A stretch of 64,000 nt of DNA, from NCBI RefSeq assembly GCF_900108335.1, contig NZ_FNVT01000003.1:353563-417562 (forward strand). The letters are read 5' to 3'. Position 1 is the first letter of the stretch. Each line of letters opens with the position of its first letter. Below are positions 1-8,902 of this stretch, one piece after another. The notes beneath the pieces are model-generated. The model did not search any database. It had not been told where the DNA came from and was given only the letters and a program-made list of their open reading frames with translations. The translations under genes and the position numbers were made by a program. The DNA comes from Nonomuraea solani (lineage in GTDB: Bacteria > Actinomycetota > Actinomycetes > Streptosporangiales > Streptosporangiaceae).

Positions 1-54
1 ATGCCCACGATGCCCACGATGCACACGATGCCCACGATGCCCACGATGGCCGTG
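1..54. repeat. 9-bp tandem repeat coding (AHD)n
   Basis: Unit ATGCCCACG occurs five times from base 1 (the third copy reads ATGCACACG) and decays into ATGGCCGTG. It is in frame with the exporter and encodes Ala-His-Asp units. The array starts at the window edge, so its full copy number is unknown. Confidence 0.85.
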
Positions 55-455
55 ACACCCTAGGCGGCCGAGGTGGGCTCGATCGCATCGATGGCATCGA
101 CGGGCTGGCTGTGGCCATGCTTGTGGCCTGTGTGTTCGTCGTACCGGTCGGGGTCTGGCAGGTCGCCCCTGCGGTGATCGACCCGGTCACGCTCGCTGCG
201 GGGGCCGGGGTCGGGATCTGTTCGTCGGTGATCCCGTACGTGTGCGACCAGCTCGCCATGGCACGTATGGCGCGCGCCACGTACGCGCTGCTGGTGGCAT
301 TGCTGCCCGCCACGGCCACGGTGATCGGTGTCGTGGTGCTGCGGCAGTTGCCCTCACTCTCCGAACTCGCCGGTATCGGGCTGGTGGTGCTCGCGGTCGG
401 GCTCCATCGCTCGCAAGAAGGCTCACAGAAAGGCATGAAGCAATGCGATATGTGA
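1..455 (+). CDS. EamA/RhtA-type exporter, C-terminal part (5' end outside window)
   Basis: The frame of base 3 is open from the window edge to a TGA at 453-455, so the gene is cut at its 5' end. The visible part carries hydrophobic helices (LAVAMLVACVFVVPVGVW, then VTLAAGAGVGICSSVIPY, then two more) typical of the second half of a 10-helix drug/metabolite transporter, closest by eye to RhtA-type amino-acid exporters. Before the first visible helix, in what should be a cytoplasmic loop, sits an Ala-His-Asp tripeptide repeated five times and encoded by a 9-bp tandem repeat, which is not a family feature. The stop overlaps the next gene by 13 bases, suggesting co-transcription. The substrate cannot be told. 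Confidence 0.7.
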   Translation, partial: AHDAHDAHDAHDAHDGRDTLGGRGGLDRIDGIDGLAVAMLVACVFVVPVGVWQVAPAVIDPVTLAAGAGVGICSSVIPYVCDQLAMARMARATYALLVALLPATATVIGVVVLRQLPSLSELAGIGLVVLAVGLHRSQEGSQKGMKQCDM

Positions 456-1423
456 ACTTGGGCTCGTCCGGGCTGCGGGTCTCCCGGATCTGCCTGGGCA
501 TGATGACGTACGGCGATCCGGGTTCCTCGGCGTGGATGCTGCGCGAGGACGCCGCCGAGCCGATCGTCCGGCGTGCCGTCGAGGCCGGGGTGACGTTCTT
601 CGACACCGCCGATATGTACTCGAAGGGTGCGAGCGAGGAGATCACTGGACGACTGCTCGCCAAGCTCTTCGGTCGCCGCGACGACTACGTTCTCGCCACG
701 AAGGTCTACTTCCCGATGGGGCCGGGCCCGAACGACCGTGGGCTGGGCCGCAAACATGTGATGGCCGCCATCGACGCCTCCCTCACCCGGCTCGGAACCG
801 ATCATGTCGATCTGTACCAGATCCACCGCTGGGACCCCGAGACGCCGATCGAGGAGACCATGGAGGCCCTGCACGACGTGGTACGGGCCGGCAAGGCGCG
901 GTATGTCGGAGCCTCCAGCATGTACGCCTGGCAGTTCGCCAAGGCGCAGCACATCGCTCAGGCGGCCGGTTGGACCAGGTTCGTGTCGATGCAGAACCAC
1001 TACAACCTGGTGTACCGGGAGGAGGAGCGGGAGATGCTGCCGCTCTGCCTGGACCAGGGGGTGGGCGTCATCCCGTGGAGCCCTCTGGCGCGCGGCCTGC
1101 TCACCGGCAGCCGCCACCGCGACGGCCGGCACCGTACGGTCCGCTCCGGCAGCGACTCCCTGGCCGACACCATGTACGAGGACACTGACTTCGATGTCGT
1201 GGATGTGGTGTGCGCGATCGCCGAAGAACGCGGTCTGCCGCCGGCGCAGATCGCGCTCGCGTGGCTGCTCGGGCGAGCCGGGGTGAGCGCGCCGATCGTC
1301 GGGGCGAGCAAGGTGGGTCAGTTGGAGGACGCGGTGGCGGCGGTGGGGGTCACGCTGAGCGAAGAGGAAACGACCCGCCTGGAGGCCCCATACCGGCCGC
1401 ACCCGGTAATCGGACACTTCTGA
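443..1423 (+). CDS. Aldo/keto reductase
   Basis: 326-residue AKR (beta/alpha)8 barrel, an NADPH-dependent carbonyl/aldehyde reductase of the YajO/Tas-like group. Motifs: MRYVNLGSSGLRVSRICLG start, catalytic Asp-Tyr in FDTADMYSKG, Lys in ATKVY, His in QIHRWD, the QNHYNLV strand, and the cofactor-end segment PIVGASKVGQLEDAV. The start at 443 is preceded by AGAAAGG and matches the usual family start; a longer in-frame extension upstream reads as exporter sequence in another frame and is rejected. It overlaps the exporter stop by 13 bases. The physiological substrate is unknown. Confidence 0.93.
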   Translation: MRYVNLGSSGLRVSRICLGMMTYGDPGSSAWMLREDAAEPIVRRAVEAGVTFFDTADMYSKGASEEITGRLLAKLFGRRDDYVLATKVYFPMGPGPNDRGLGRKHVMAAIDASLTRLGTDHVDLYQIHRWDPETPIEETMEALHDVVRAGKARYVGASSMYAWQFAKAQHIAQAAGWTRFVSMQNHYNLVYREEEREMLPLCLDQGVGVIPWSPLARGLLTGSRHRDGRHRTVRSGSDSLADTMYEDTDFDVVDVVCAIAEERGLPPAQIALAWLLGRAGVSAPIVGASKVGQLEDAVAAVGVTLSEEETTRLEAPYRPHPVIGHF

Positions 1424-1698
1424 CCGCGCCCGGGTCCGAAATTGGAGTGGGTTCGAGGCCGGGCTGGGACTGAGTTCAGAGCTGAGGCCAGCTTCGGGCT
1501 AGGTTCGGGGCTGGGGCCGGATTCAAGGCCAGGCTCGGGACGCAGGTCGGGACCAAGGCCCGGAGCCGGGGACCCTGAAGCCCGAAACCCCGGGGGCCAA
1601 AACCCGGGGCCCAAAGTCCGCAGGCCCGAGGTCCGCAAGCCCGAGGTCCCGGGGTGGGGCTGGAAGCTGAGGTCCGGGGGTTCGGGGTGGGGTGGTTG
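1424..1698. repeat. Degenerate G-rich repeat tract between genes
   Basis: 275 bases without a credible gene. The sequence is built from imperfect short units such as GGTTCGGGGCTGGGG, GGCCCGGAGCCGGGG and CCCGAGGTCCGCAAG, giving low-complexity open frames on both strands that look like nothing known. It lies between the end of the aldo/keto reductase and the end of the convergent orphan gene. Confidence 0.6.
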
Positions 1699-2679
1699 TT
1701 AGGCGGCGAGGGCTCGGGCTGGGTCCAGGGGGCGGCTTTCGGCCAGGGTGAGTGGGGTTTGGTCGACTGCTTGGGTTGCGCACAGCCAGTCGTTGAGGGA
1801 GCCGGTGAAGCCCGATGGTGGGCCGACCTTGAGGCAGGTGATCTGGCCTGTGCCTGGGGCGGGGCCTACCTTGAGGCGGCGGATGCTGCCTGTGCGGCCC
1901 AGGTCGCCCGTGTCCGTGTCGTATGGAGTCAGGTGGACGCCGAAGGGGAGGCCGCCGTCGGGCTGGTCCGAGGGCTGGATCTGGAGGTAGTCGTCGATCT
2001 TGCGTTCGGTGGCTTCCGGGTGGGTGGCGAGGTAGGAGAGGTGATCCGTCACCAGGCGGGTGGCCACTGTGCGCAGGAGGTTCGTGGCGCACAGGTTGTG
2101 GGCGCAGGCGGCGCCGTCGAGGGTGATCTCCGGGAGGGCGAAGCGGTGCAGGCCGCGGGAGGTTACGCGGAGGCAGGCGCACACGCCCGTGTCGGCCGGG
2201 TCCCAGGGTGGGCAGGTGGCGGCGTCGTGGACCTGGACGTCCCAGGCCAGCCAGTCGTCGGTGAGGCGGAAGTCCGCGGGCTCCCCGGCGCATCTGCCGC
2301 AGGTGAGGATGGTCGCGGCGGTCATGGGGTCGATCAGGAGGCCGTCGCACTCCCTGGCTAGTGCCCTGGCCGTGGCGCGGGTCAGTTGGACGGCGGCTGG
2401 GAGGCGGTGCGGGGGTGCGGTGGAGGAGATCACGATGTGTTGCTTCGTACGGCGTAGGCGGCGTCTCTCGTCGTCCGTGAGGGTGGTGCCGGGTTGTTTC
2501 CAGGGGGTGGGGTGGTGGGTGGCGGTCAGCAGGCCCTTGTCGGCCGCGCTGATCACGGCCTTTCTGTACGGGCCACCGACGCGCCAGGGCACGAACGAGT
2601 CGAGGTCGAAGGGGAGATGTTCCATGGCGACGATGAAGAGGGTGGTGAGGGTGGCGGGCAAAGGGATGGTGATCTTCAT
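1699..2679 (-). CDS. Orphan cysteine-rich hypothetical protein
   Basis: 326-residue protein I cannot assign to a family. It has no signal peptide or membrane helix. Cysteines fall in clusters: TCGRCAG near residue 128, ATCPPW then GVCACLRV around 155-170, and ACAHNLC near 192, a pattern that could hold zinc or an Fe-S centre. The C-terminal third is Gly/Pro-rich (DQPDGGLPFGVHLTPYDTD). The ATG at 2679 has a strong GGAGG nine bases upstream. The leader can form two competing hairpins, one of which buries that GGAGG (see regulatory entry). It stands alone between the tre operon and the aldo/keto reductase. The function is unknown, but codon use is normal for the window. Confidence 0.7.
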   Translation of the reverse strand: MKITIPLPATLTTLFIVAMEHLPFDLDSFVPWRVGGPYRKAVISAADKGLLTATHHPTPWKQPGTTLTDDERRRLRRTKQHIVISSTAPPHRLPAAVQLTRATARALARECDGLLIDPMTAATILTCGRCAGEPADFRLTDDWLAWDVQVHDAATCPPWDPADTGVCACLRVTSRGLHRFALPEITLDGAACAHNLCATNLLRTVATRLVTDHLSYLATHPEATERKIDDYLQIQPSDQPDGGLPFGVHLTPYDTDTGDLGRTGSIRRLKVGPAPGTGQITCLKVGPPSGFTGSLNDWLCATQAVDQTPLTLAESRPLDPARALAA

Positions 2680-2684
2680 GGGAA

Positions 2685-2737
2685 AGTGCCTCCAAGTGAG
2701 TCGTCAGGTTGAGCAGTCCTGAGGGAGGCACTCAGGA
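2685..2737 (-). promoter_or_regulatory. Putative RBS-sequestering alternative hairpins
   Basis: In the mRNA of the orphan gene, AGTGCCTCC (2732-2724) is a perfect 9-base complement of GGAGGCACT (2693-2685), which contains the Shine-Dalgarno sequence. The upstream arm also lies inside a competing 7-bp hairpin, TCCTGAG/CTCAGGA (2717-2723 with 2731-2737). The two structures cannot form together, so the leader could switch between a hidden and an open ribosome site. Confidence 0.4.
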
Positions 2738-2904
2738 TGTGTGATGGTGCGGGTTGCTGGAGGGGTGGAACGGGGTTCTGTGGATGGGGAGAGGGAGGGG
2801 GCGTCCCTCTGTGGATAACTGCTCGACGGGTAACCGCCCCCTGGGCAACAGCCTGTGGAGGATGTCCTTGGGCAGGCAGTTACCTATAGACCACGGCCGG
2901 GAAA

Positions 2905-2927
2905 CCGACCGGGAAGATGCCGGTCGG
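2905..2927 (-). terminator. Hairpin downstream of treZ
   Basis: Perfect 8-bp stem CCGACCGG / CCGGTCGG with a 7-base loop, about 58 bases past the treZ stop. There is no T-run, as is common in high-GC actinomycetes. Likely marks the end of the tre operon. Confidence 0.5.
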
Positions 2928-2984
2928 GCAGAGCGGCAGACGGCCGTGAGGGTGCTGGTCGGGCAGGGGTGTGAGGGTGGTTGG

Positions 2985-4694
2985 TCAGGTGGGGCGGCAG
3001 ATGGCCATGGATTGGGCCGGGAGGCGGAGGCCGTCCTCGACCGCCGTTACCGGATCGTCCGAGGCCAGGAGGACCGTTCCCGGCGACAGTGGCAGCGTCA
3101 CCGACTCCAGCGAGAAGTTCACCGTCACCGCCAGCGTCCCCCGCCACACCAGCAGCCACTTCCCCAGCGGATCCACCTCCACCCGCACCCGGTCCAGGCG
3201 CGGGTCCGACAGTTCGGGCAGGGCCTTGCGGAGGGCGATCAGGTCGCGGTACCAGCACAGCAGTGACCAGTGCGCCTCATCCTTCAGCTCGCTCCAGTCC
3301 AGCTTCGAGCGTACGAAGGTCTCCTCCTCCGACGGATTCGGCGCCTCCCATACGTACCCGAACCCGTCGAACTCCCGCTCCCGCCGCACCCCCTCGCTCT
3401 CCCGCAGCTCCGTCTCCACGTGATCGGAGAAGAACAGGAACGGCGTCCGCGCCCCCCACTCCTCCCCCATGAACAACATCGGCGTGAACGCCGAGGTCAG
3501 CAGCAACCCGGCGCCCAGTTTGAGTGAGACGATCGGGAGCCGGTCGCCCGCCGGGCGGTTGCCGATCTGGTCGTGGTTCTGCAGGCAGGCCACCAGCCGG
3601 TGGCCGGGCACCCCGGCGAACGAGCGCCCGTGCCGGCGGCCGCGGAAGCTGGAGTAGGTGCCGTCGTGCAGCACGCCGTTGGTCAGCACCTTGGCCAGCG
3701 CGGTGAGCTGCGCGAAGTCCTGGTAGTAGCCGTGGCTCTCGCCGCTGACGGCGCAGTGCAGAGCATGGTGTACGTCGTCGTCCCACTGCGCGGTCATGCC
3801 CAGCCCGCCGGCGTCGAGAGGACGTACCATGCGCGGGTCGTTGAGGTCGGACTCGGCGATCAGGGACAGCGGCCGCCCGACCGAGCACGCCAGCGCGTCG
3901 ACCTCCTCCGACAGCTCGGCCAGCAGGTGGGTGGCGCGCTTGTCGTGCAGCGCGTGCACGGCGTCCAGCCGCAGCCCATCGATGTGGAAGTCGCGCAGCC
4001 ACTGCACGGCGTTGCCGATGAAGTACCGCCGCACCTCGTCGGAGTCCGGTCCGTCCAAATTGACGGCATCGCCCCAATAACTGCCCTTAAATCCGGAAAA
4101 ATAGGGGCCGAACGGGTGCAGGAAGTTCCCCGACGGCCCCAGATGGTTGTAGACCACGTCCAGGATGACCCCGATCCCGGCCCGATGACACGCGTCCACG
4201 AACGACTTGAGCCCGTCAGGCCCTCCATAAGTCTCGTTCACCGCGTACAGATCGACCCCGTCATACCCCCAGTTCCGCCCCCCGGGCACCGGCGCGACCG
4301 GCATGACCTCCACGAAGTCGACGCACAGCTCGACCAGGTGCGGCAGCCGCTCGATGGCCGCCGCGAACGTCCCCTCCGTCGTGAACGTCCCCACGTGCAG
4401 CTCGTAGATCACGCCCCCACGCAGGTCCCGCCCCTTCCAGTCGTGGTCCGACCAGGTGAAACGAGCGTGCTCGTACACCATGCTGGGCCCGAAGACCCCC
4501 TCGGGCTGCCGCCGCGACCGCGGATCCGGGTACGGCCCGTCGCCGTCGACCACGTACGCGTACGAGGAGCCGTGCCCGGCCCCCTCCACCTCGCCCGACC
4601 ACCAGCCCCCCTCGCCGGGCGACATCGCCCGCCGCTCCCCCGAGACGAGTACCTCGACGAGCGTGGCCTTCGGTGCCCAGACCTCAAAGATCAT
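2985..4694 (-). CDS. treZ: Malto-oligosyltrehalose trehalohydrolase TreZ
   Basis: 569-residue GH13 enzyme that releases trehalose from malto-oligosyltrehalose made by TreY. An N-terminal CBM48-like domain (MIFEVWAPKATLVEVLV) is followed by the barrel: DVVYNHLG, nucleophile in DGLRLDAVHALHD, acid/base in LIAESDLNDPR, transition-state Asp in QNHDQIGNRP, and FMGEEWGA. The start at 4694 has CTGGAG about seven bases upstream and gives the normal family N-terminus; the 24-codon longer version would read back into treY. It overlaps the treY end by 11 bases, consistent with translational coupling in treX-treY-treZ. Confidence 0.96.
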   Translation of the reverse strand: MIFEVWAPKATLVEVLVSGERRAMSPGEGGWWSGEVEGAGHGSSYAYVVDGDGPYPDPRSRRQPEGVFGPSMVYEHARFTWSDHDWKGRDLRGGVIYELHVGTFTTEGTFAAAIERLPHLVELCVDFVEVMPVAPVPGGRNWGYDGVDLYAVNETYGGPDGLKSFVDACHRAGIGVILDVVYNHLGPSGNFLHPFGPYFSGFKGSYWGDAVNLDGPDSDEVRRYFIGNAVQWLRDFHIDGLRLDAVHALHDKRATHLLAELSEEVDALACSVGRPLSLIAESDLNDPRMVRPLDAGGLGMTAQWDDDVHHALHCAVSGESHGYYQDFAQLTALAKVLTNGVLHDGTYSSFRGRRHGRSFAGVPGHRLVACLQNHDQIGNRPAGDRLPIVSLKLGAGLLLTSAFTPMLFMGEEWGARTPFLFFSDHVETELRESEGVRREREFDGFGYVWEAPNPSEEETFVRSKLDWSELKDEAHWSLLCWYRDLIALRKALPELSDPRLDRVRVEVDPLGKWLLVWRGTLAVTVNFSLESVTLPLSPGTVLLASDDPVTAVEDGLRLPAQSMAICRPT

Positions 4695-6816
4695 GTCGCT
4701 CCAGGAGTGAGACCGGATACTGACCGAGCAGGTGCGCGAGCGGGATCCGCCCGGTGTGGGAGGCACCGGTGATCAGGTCGCGCCAGGTCCCCGAAGGCAG
4801 GGTGAGCGTCGTGCCGCCCCACCCGGAGGCGGCCAGCCGCACGGGCAGCCGGGTCGCGACGGCGACCGCCTGCGGCCGCTCCCCGCGGGCGAAGGCGATC
4901 ACGTGCTCCGCCGCCTCCCCTTCCGCGGCCAGCGGCGTGTACGGCGCCGCGCCCCCGAGCCGTCGCCGCAGCCGCAGCGCCTGGGTCGTCACCAGCAGCT
5001 TGGCCGCGTCCCATGAGGTCTCGGGCTTGCGCGGGTAGGTCACGGGCCGGCGGTTGTCCGGGTCGACCAGCGAGAAGTCCGTGGTCTCGTTCCCCTGGTA
5101 GACGTCCGGCACCCCCGGCATCATGAGCTGCACGAGCTTGGCCCCGAGCGAGTTCGACTGCGCGAAGGGGTCGATCCGCTCGGTGAACCCGCCGATCGGC
5201 AGCCGCACGGCGGCCGCCGCGAACTCCCGCAACCGCCGCTCATAGGACGGATCCGGATTTATCCAAGAAATGGCGGTCTTAGCCTCCCGAGCGGCCTTCA
5301 ACAGATAGTCCGTGAACCGCTCGGCCGAGATCGGCCACGCCGCCATCAGGTTCTGCCAGGCCAGGTAGTCGAGGTGCGGATCGAAGCTCACCTGCGCCGA
5401 CCACTCCGCCACCGCCGCCGCCCACTCCCCGGGGATCTCCGACAGCACCGACAGCCGCGCCCGCACGTCCTCGGAGCGCTTGGTGTCGTGCGTGGACAGC
5501 GTGGTCATCGTGTACGGTGCCATCTCCGCGCAGAACTCGTGGAACTCCGCCACCCCCACCCCGAACACGTCCGGCTCCCCGCCCACCTCGTTGAGGCACG
5601 CCAGTGGGAACCACCGGTACAGCGCCGTGTCCTCGACCCCCTTGGCCATCACGGGCCCGCAGGTCTGCTGGAAACGCACGATCGTCTCGGCGGAGCCGTA
5701 CAGGACCTTGCGGACCAGCGGCTGCACGTCCGGCGAGCAGGACTCGGCGGCCAGCTCGACGATCTCCACCGACTCGGGCGGCGGCCGCTCCCCCGGCACC
5801 ACGTACGCGCGATAGACCGGCATCGCGGCGAGCAGCTCCCGCACGGCCTCGGGAGACCACGAGGCGGCCCTGGCCAGCCGGTCCACCTCGGCCCCGAAGA
5901 ACAGGTCGAGCACCTCCCGCTTGGCCTGCGCCATCACCGGCCGGTAGTCGGACGGCTGCCCCGTCATGTCCGCAAAAATCTGGATCAGTGGTTGCTTGCC
6001 GGCCGGATCCACGAACAGGCCGTTGACCCGGTTGAGCACCTCATAACCGCTGGTCCCGTCGCACGCCCAGTCGCCCGGCAACCGCTCGGAACCGATGAGG
6101 ATCTTCTCCACCACCGTCCACGCGCCCCCCGTGCGGTCGCGCAGCCGGTCAAGGTAGCCGCGCGGATCGGCGAGCCCGTCGGGATGATCGACCCGCAGCC
6201 CGTCGACCAGCCCCTCGTCGAGCAGCCAGAAGATCACCTCGTGCGTGGCGAACAGCACCGCCGGATCCTCGACCCGCAACCCGATCAGCGACGACACGTC
6301 GAAGAAGCGCCGGTAGCCGGGCCCCTTACGCCAGTCGACCAGCCGATAGTGCCCGGGATGAGGGTAGGCGTGCTCGTGGTAGCGCAGCACGTCGCCGTCG
6401 ACCACCGGCTCGGTGTCGTCGCCCAGCACGGGCAGCGCCACCTTCCCGTCGGCGGACCAGTCGATGTCGAACCAGCTCGCGTACGGCGAGTCGGGCCCCT
6501 CCTTCAGCACCGACCAGAACTGCGCGTTCACCGTGTTCATGTGGTTGGGCACGATGTCCACCACGATGCCCAGATCCTGGGCGGCGAGCTGCTGGGCCAT
6601 CTCCCTGAACCCCGTGGCCCCGCCGAACTCCTCCCTGATCCTGGAGTGGTCGGTGACGTCGTAGCCGTGCCACGACCCGGGCGTGGCCTGCAGGATCGGC
6701 GAGAGGTAGACGTGGCTCACGCCGAGGTCGCGCAGGTAGCCGGCGATCTCGGCCACCTGGGCGAAGCCGAAGTCCGGGGTGAGCTGCACCCGGTAGGTCG
6801 AGATGGGCCTAGACAC
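4684..6816 (-). CDS. treY: Malto-oligosyltrehalose synthase TreY
   Basis: 710-residue GH13 intramolecular transglycosylase that turns the reducing-end alpha-1,4 bond of maltodextrins into an alpha-1,1 bond. Typical TreY features: STYRVQLTPDFGFAQV start, SHVYLSPILQATPGSWHGYDV, VDIVPNHM, nucleophile in GLRVDHPDGLADP, acid/base Glu in VVEKIL, Asp in LSTHDTKRSEDVRAR, and GVPDVYQGNE. Length matches the actinobacterial family. The start is GTG at 6816, overlapping the treX stop by 8 bases. The middle gene of the tre operon. Confidence 0.96.
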   Translation of the reverse strand: MSRPISTYRVQLTPDFGFAQVAEIAGYLRDLGVSHVYLSPILQATPGSWHGYDVTDHSRIREEFGGATGFREMAQQLAAQDLGIVVDIVPNHMNTVNAQFWSVLKEGPDSPYASWFDIDWSADGKVALPVLGDDTEPVVDGDVLRYHEHAYPHPGHYRLVDWRKGPGYRRFFDVSSLIGLRVEDPAVLFATHEVIFWLLDEGLVDGLRVDHPDGLADPRGYLDRLRDRTGGAWTVVEKILIGSERLPGDWACDGTSGYEVLNRVNGLFVDPAGKQPLIQIFADMTGQPSDYRPVMAQAKREVLDLFFGAEVDRLARAASWSPEAVRELLAAMPVYRAYVVPGERPPPESVEIVELAAESCSPDVQPLVRKVLYGSAETIVRFQQTCGPVMAKGVEDTALYRWFPLACLNEVGGEPDVFGVGVAEFHEFCAEMAPYTMTTLSTHDTKRSEDVRARLSVLSEIPGEWAAAVAEWSAQVSFDPHLDYLAWQNLMAAWPISAERFTDYLLKAAREAKTAISWINPDPSYERRLREFAAAAVRLPIGGFTERIDPFAQSNSLGAKLVQLMMPGVPDVYQGNETTDFSLVDPDNRRPVTYPRKPETSWDAAKLLVTTQALRLRRRLGGAAPYTPLAAEGEAAEHVIAFARGERPQAVAVATRLPVRLAASGWGGTTLTLPSGTWRDLITGASHTGRIPLAHLLGQYPVSLLERHDL

Positions 6817-8902
6817 GGCGCAGCACCCGTACGCTGCGGCCCGGCACCGCGATGGCTTCGCCCGCCTTGCACATCCGCGCGTCGAGCCTGATCGGCATCG
6901 CCGTGTCGATCTCCGTGTGCCACATCTCGCCGTAGTCCTGGGGGATCGTGAACTTGATCGTCTCGTAGTGGGCGTTGAACAGCAGCAGGAACGAGTCGTC
7001 CCTGATCGGCCGGCCGCGCCGGTCGGGCTCGGTGATGGCGTCGCCGTTGAGGAAGACGGCCAGCGACTTGGCGTATCCCACGTTCCAGTCGCCGTCGTTC
7101 ATCTCCTCCCCGGACGGGGTGAGCCAGGCGATGTCGTTCAGCCCGCGTACCGGCTTGCCGTAGAAGAAGCGCCTGCGCCGGAAGACCGGATGTCGTTTGC
7201 GCAGCTCGGCCAGGCTCTGGGTGAACTCCAGCAGCAGCCAGTTCTCCCGGACGTCCGACCAGTCCACCCAGGTCAGGTCGTTGTCCTGGCAGTAGCCGTT
7301 GTTGTTGCCCCGCTGGGTGCGGCCCAGCTCGTCGCCGTGCGAGAGCATCGGCACGCCCTGCGACAGGAACAGCGTGGTGAGGAAGTTGCGTTTCTGCTGC
7401 TCGCGCAGCGACTCGATGGCGATGCCCGCCGGGCCCTCCTCGCCGCAGTTCCAGGACCTGTTGTCGTCGGTGCCGTCGCGGTTGCTCTCCTTGTTGGCCT
7501 CGTTGTGCTTGCCGTTGTACGAGACCAGGTCCTGCAGGGTGAACCCGTCGTGGCAGGTCACGAAGTTGATCGAGGCGGCGGGACGGCGGCTGTCGTCCTT
7601 GTACAGGTCGCTCGACCCGGTGAACCTGGACCCGAACTCGGGCAGCGTCGCCGCCTGCCCCCGCCACAGGTCGCGGATCGTGTCGCGGTAGCGCCCGTTC
7701 CACTCCGTCCACCGCGACGGGAAGTTCCCGACCTGGTAGCCGCCAGGACCCACGTCCCACGGCTCGGCGATCAGCTTGACCTGCGACAACACCGGGTCCT
7801 GCTGCACCAGGTCGAAGAACGCGCTCAGCCGGTCGACCTCGTGCAGCTCACGCGCGAGCGTCGAGGCCAGGTCGAACCGGAACCCGTCCACGTGCATCTC
7901 GATGACCCAGTAGCGGAGCGAGTCCATGATCATCTGAAGGACGTGCGGGGAGCGCATGAGCAGGCTGTTGCCGGTGCCCGTGGTGTCCACGTAGTAGCGC
8001 TTGTCGTTCTCGACCAGCCGGTAGTAGTTGACGTTGTCGATGCCCCTGAACCCGAGCGTCGGCCCCAGGTGGTTGCCCTCGGCGGTGTGGTTGTAGACGA
8101 CGTCGAGGATGACCTCGATGCCCGCCTCGTGCAGCGAGCGCACCATCGCCTTGAACTCCAGCACCTGCCCGCCGCGCTGCCCCTGACTGGAGTAGCGGTT
8201 GTGCGGCGCGAAGAACCCGATCGAGTTGTAGCCCCAGTAGTTGGACAGGCCGCGCTGCTCCAGGATGTGGTCGGTGACGAACTGGTGCACCGGCATCAGC
8301 TCCAGCGCCGTCACACCCAGCCTGGTGAGGTGGTCGAGGATCTCGGGGTGGCCGAGCGCCGCGTACGTGCCGCGCAGGTGCTCCGGGATCTTGGGGTGGC
8401 CGATCGTCAGCCCCCGCACGTGGGCCTCGTAGATCACGGTGTCGTGGTACGGCGTCGCGGGCGGCCGGTCATGCCCCCAGCCGAAGAACGGGTTGATCAC
8501 GATCGAGCGCGGGACGTAGGGGGCTGAGTCGTGATCGTTCCTGGTGTCCGGATGGCCGAAGCGGTAGCCGTATACCGCCTCGTTCCAGTTCACACCCCCT
8601 TCGATGGCCATCGCGTACGGGTCGAGCAGCAGCTTGGCCGGGTTGCTCCGCATCCCGTGCGCGGGATCGTAGGCCCCGTGGACGCGGTAGCCGTAGCGCT
8701 GACCCGGGTTGATCCCCGGCAGGTAGCCGTGCCAGATGAACCCGTCCACCTCCGTCAGCGGCACCCGCGTCTCGACGCTCTTGTCATCGAACAGGCACAG
8801 CTCGACCAGGTCGGCGACCTCGGTGTAGAGCGAGAAGTTGGTGCCGGCGCCGTCATAGGTCGCCCCGAGCGGATAGGGGTCTCCCGGCCAGACTTCGATC
8901 AT
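6809..8902 (-). CDS. treX: Glycogen debranching enzyme TreX/GlgX
   Basis: 697-residue GH13 isoamylase-type enzyme that hydrolyses alpha-1,6 branches of glycogen and so feeds linear maltodextrin to TreY. N-terminal CBM48 (GDPYPLGATYDGAGTNFSLY), then DVVYNHTAEG, nucleophile in DGFRFDLAST, acid/base in LIAEPWDVG, CHDGFTLQDLVSYN, and LSHGDELGRTQ. The start at 8902 has AAGGGAG six bases upstream and matches homologues; an upstream in-frame ATG at 8956 would add 18 atypical residues. First gene of the operon; transcription runs leftward from the 8903-9108 divergent region. Confidence 0.95.
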   Translation of the reverse strand: MIEVWPGDPYPLGATYDGAGTNFSLYTEVADLVELCLFDDKSVETRVPLTEVDGFIWHGYLPGINPGQRYGYRVHGAYDPAHGMRSNPAKLLLDPYAMAIEGGVNWNEAVYGYRFGHPDTRNDHDSAPYVPRSIVINPFFGWGHDRPPATPYHDTVIYEAHVRGLTIGHPKIPEHLRGTYAALGHPEILDHLTRLGVTALELMPVHQFVTDHILEQRGLSNYWGYNSIGFFAPHNRYSSQGQRGGQVLEFKAMVRSLHEAGIEVILDVVYNHTAEGNHLGPTLGFRGIDNVNYYRLVENDKRYYVDTTGTGNSLLMRSPHVLQMIMDSLRYWVIEMHVDGFRFDLASTLARELHEVDRLSAFFDLVQQDPVLSQVKLIAEPWDVGPGGYQVGNFPSRWTEWNGRYRDTIRDLWRGQAATLPEFGSRFTGSSDLYKDDSRRPAASINFVTCHDGFTLQDLVSYNGKHNEANKESNRDGTDDNRSWNCGEEGPAGIAIESLREQQKRNFLTTLFLSQGVPMLSHGDELGRTQRGNNNGYCQDNDLTWVDWSDVRENWLLLEFTQSLAELRKRHPVFRRRRFFYGKPVRGLNDIAWLTPSGEEMNDGDWNVGYAKSLAVFLNGDAITEPDRRGRPIRDDSFLLLFNAHYETIKFTIPQDYGEMWHTEIDTAMPIRLDARMCKAGEAIAVPGRSVRVLRRV

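Larger units (their letters stand above)
2680..2984. other. Gene-free 305-bp interval
   Basis: Holds the leader and presumably the promoter of the orphan gene at its left end and the trailing region of the tre operon at its right end, including the hairpin at 2905-2927. Three TGTGGA motifs occur (near 2779, 2810 and 2851). The one at 2810-2818 is a perfect DnaA 9-mer, but there is no oriC context. Confidence 0.5.

Noticed and set aside
2778..2858. Three TGTGGA motifs including a perfect DnaA 9-mer at 2810-2818, as a possible replication origin
   Set aside because: No dnaA/dnaN genes, no AT-rich unwinding element and only one full box; chance level for 64 kb.
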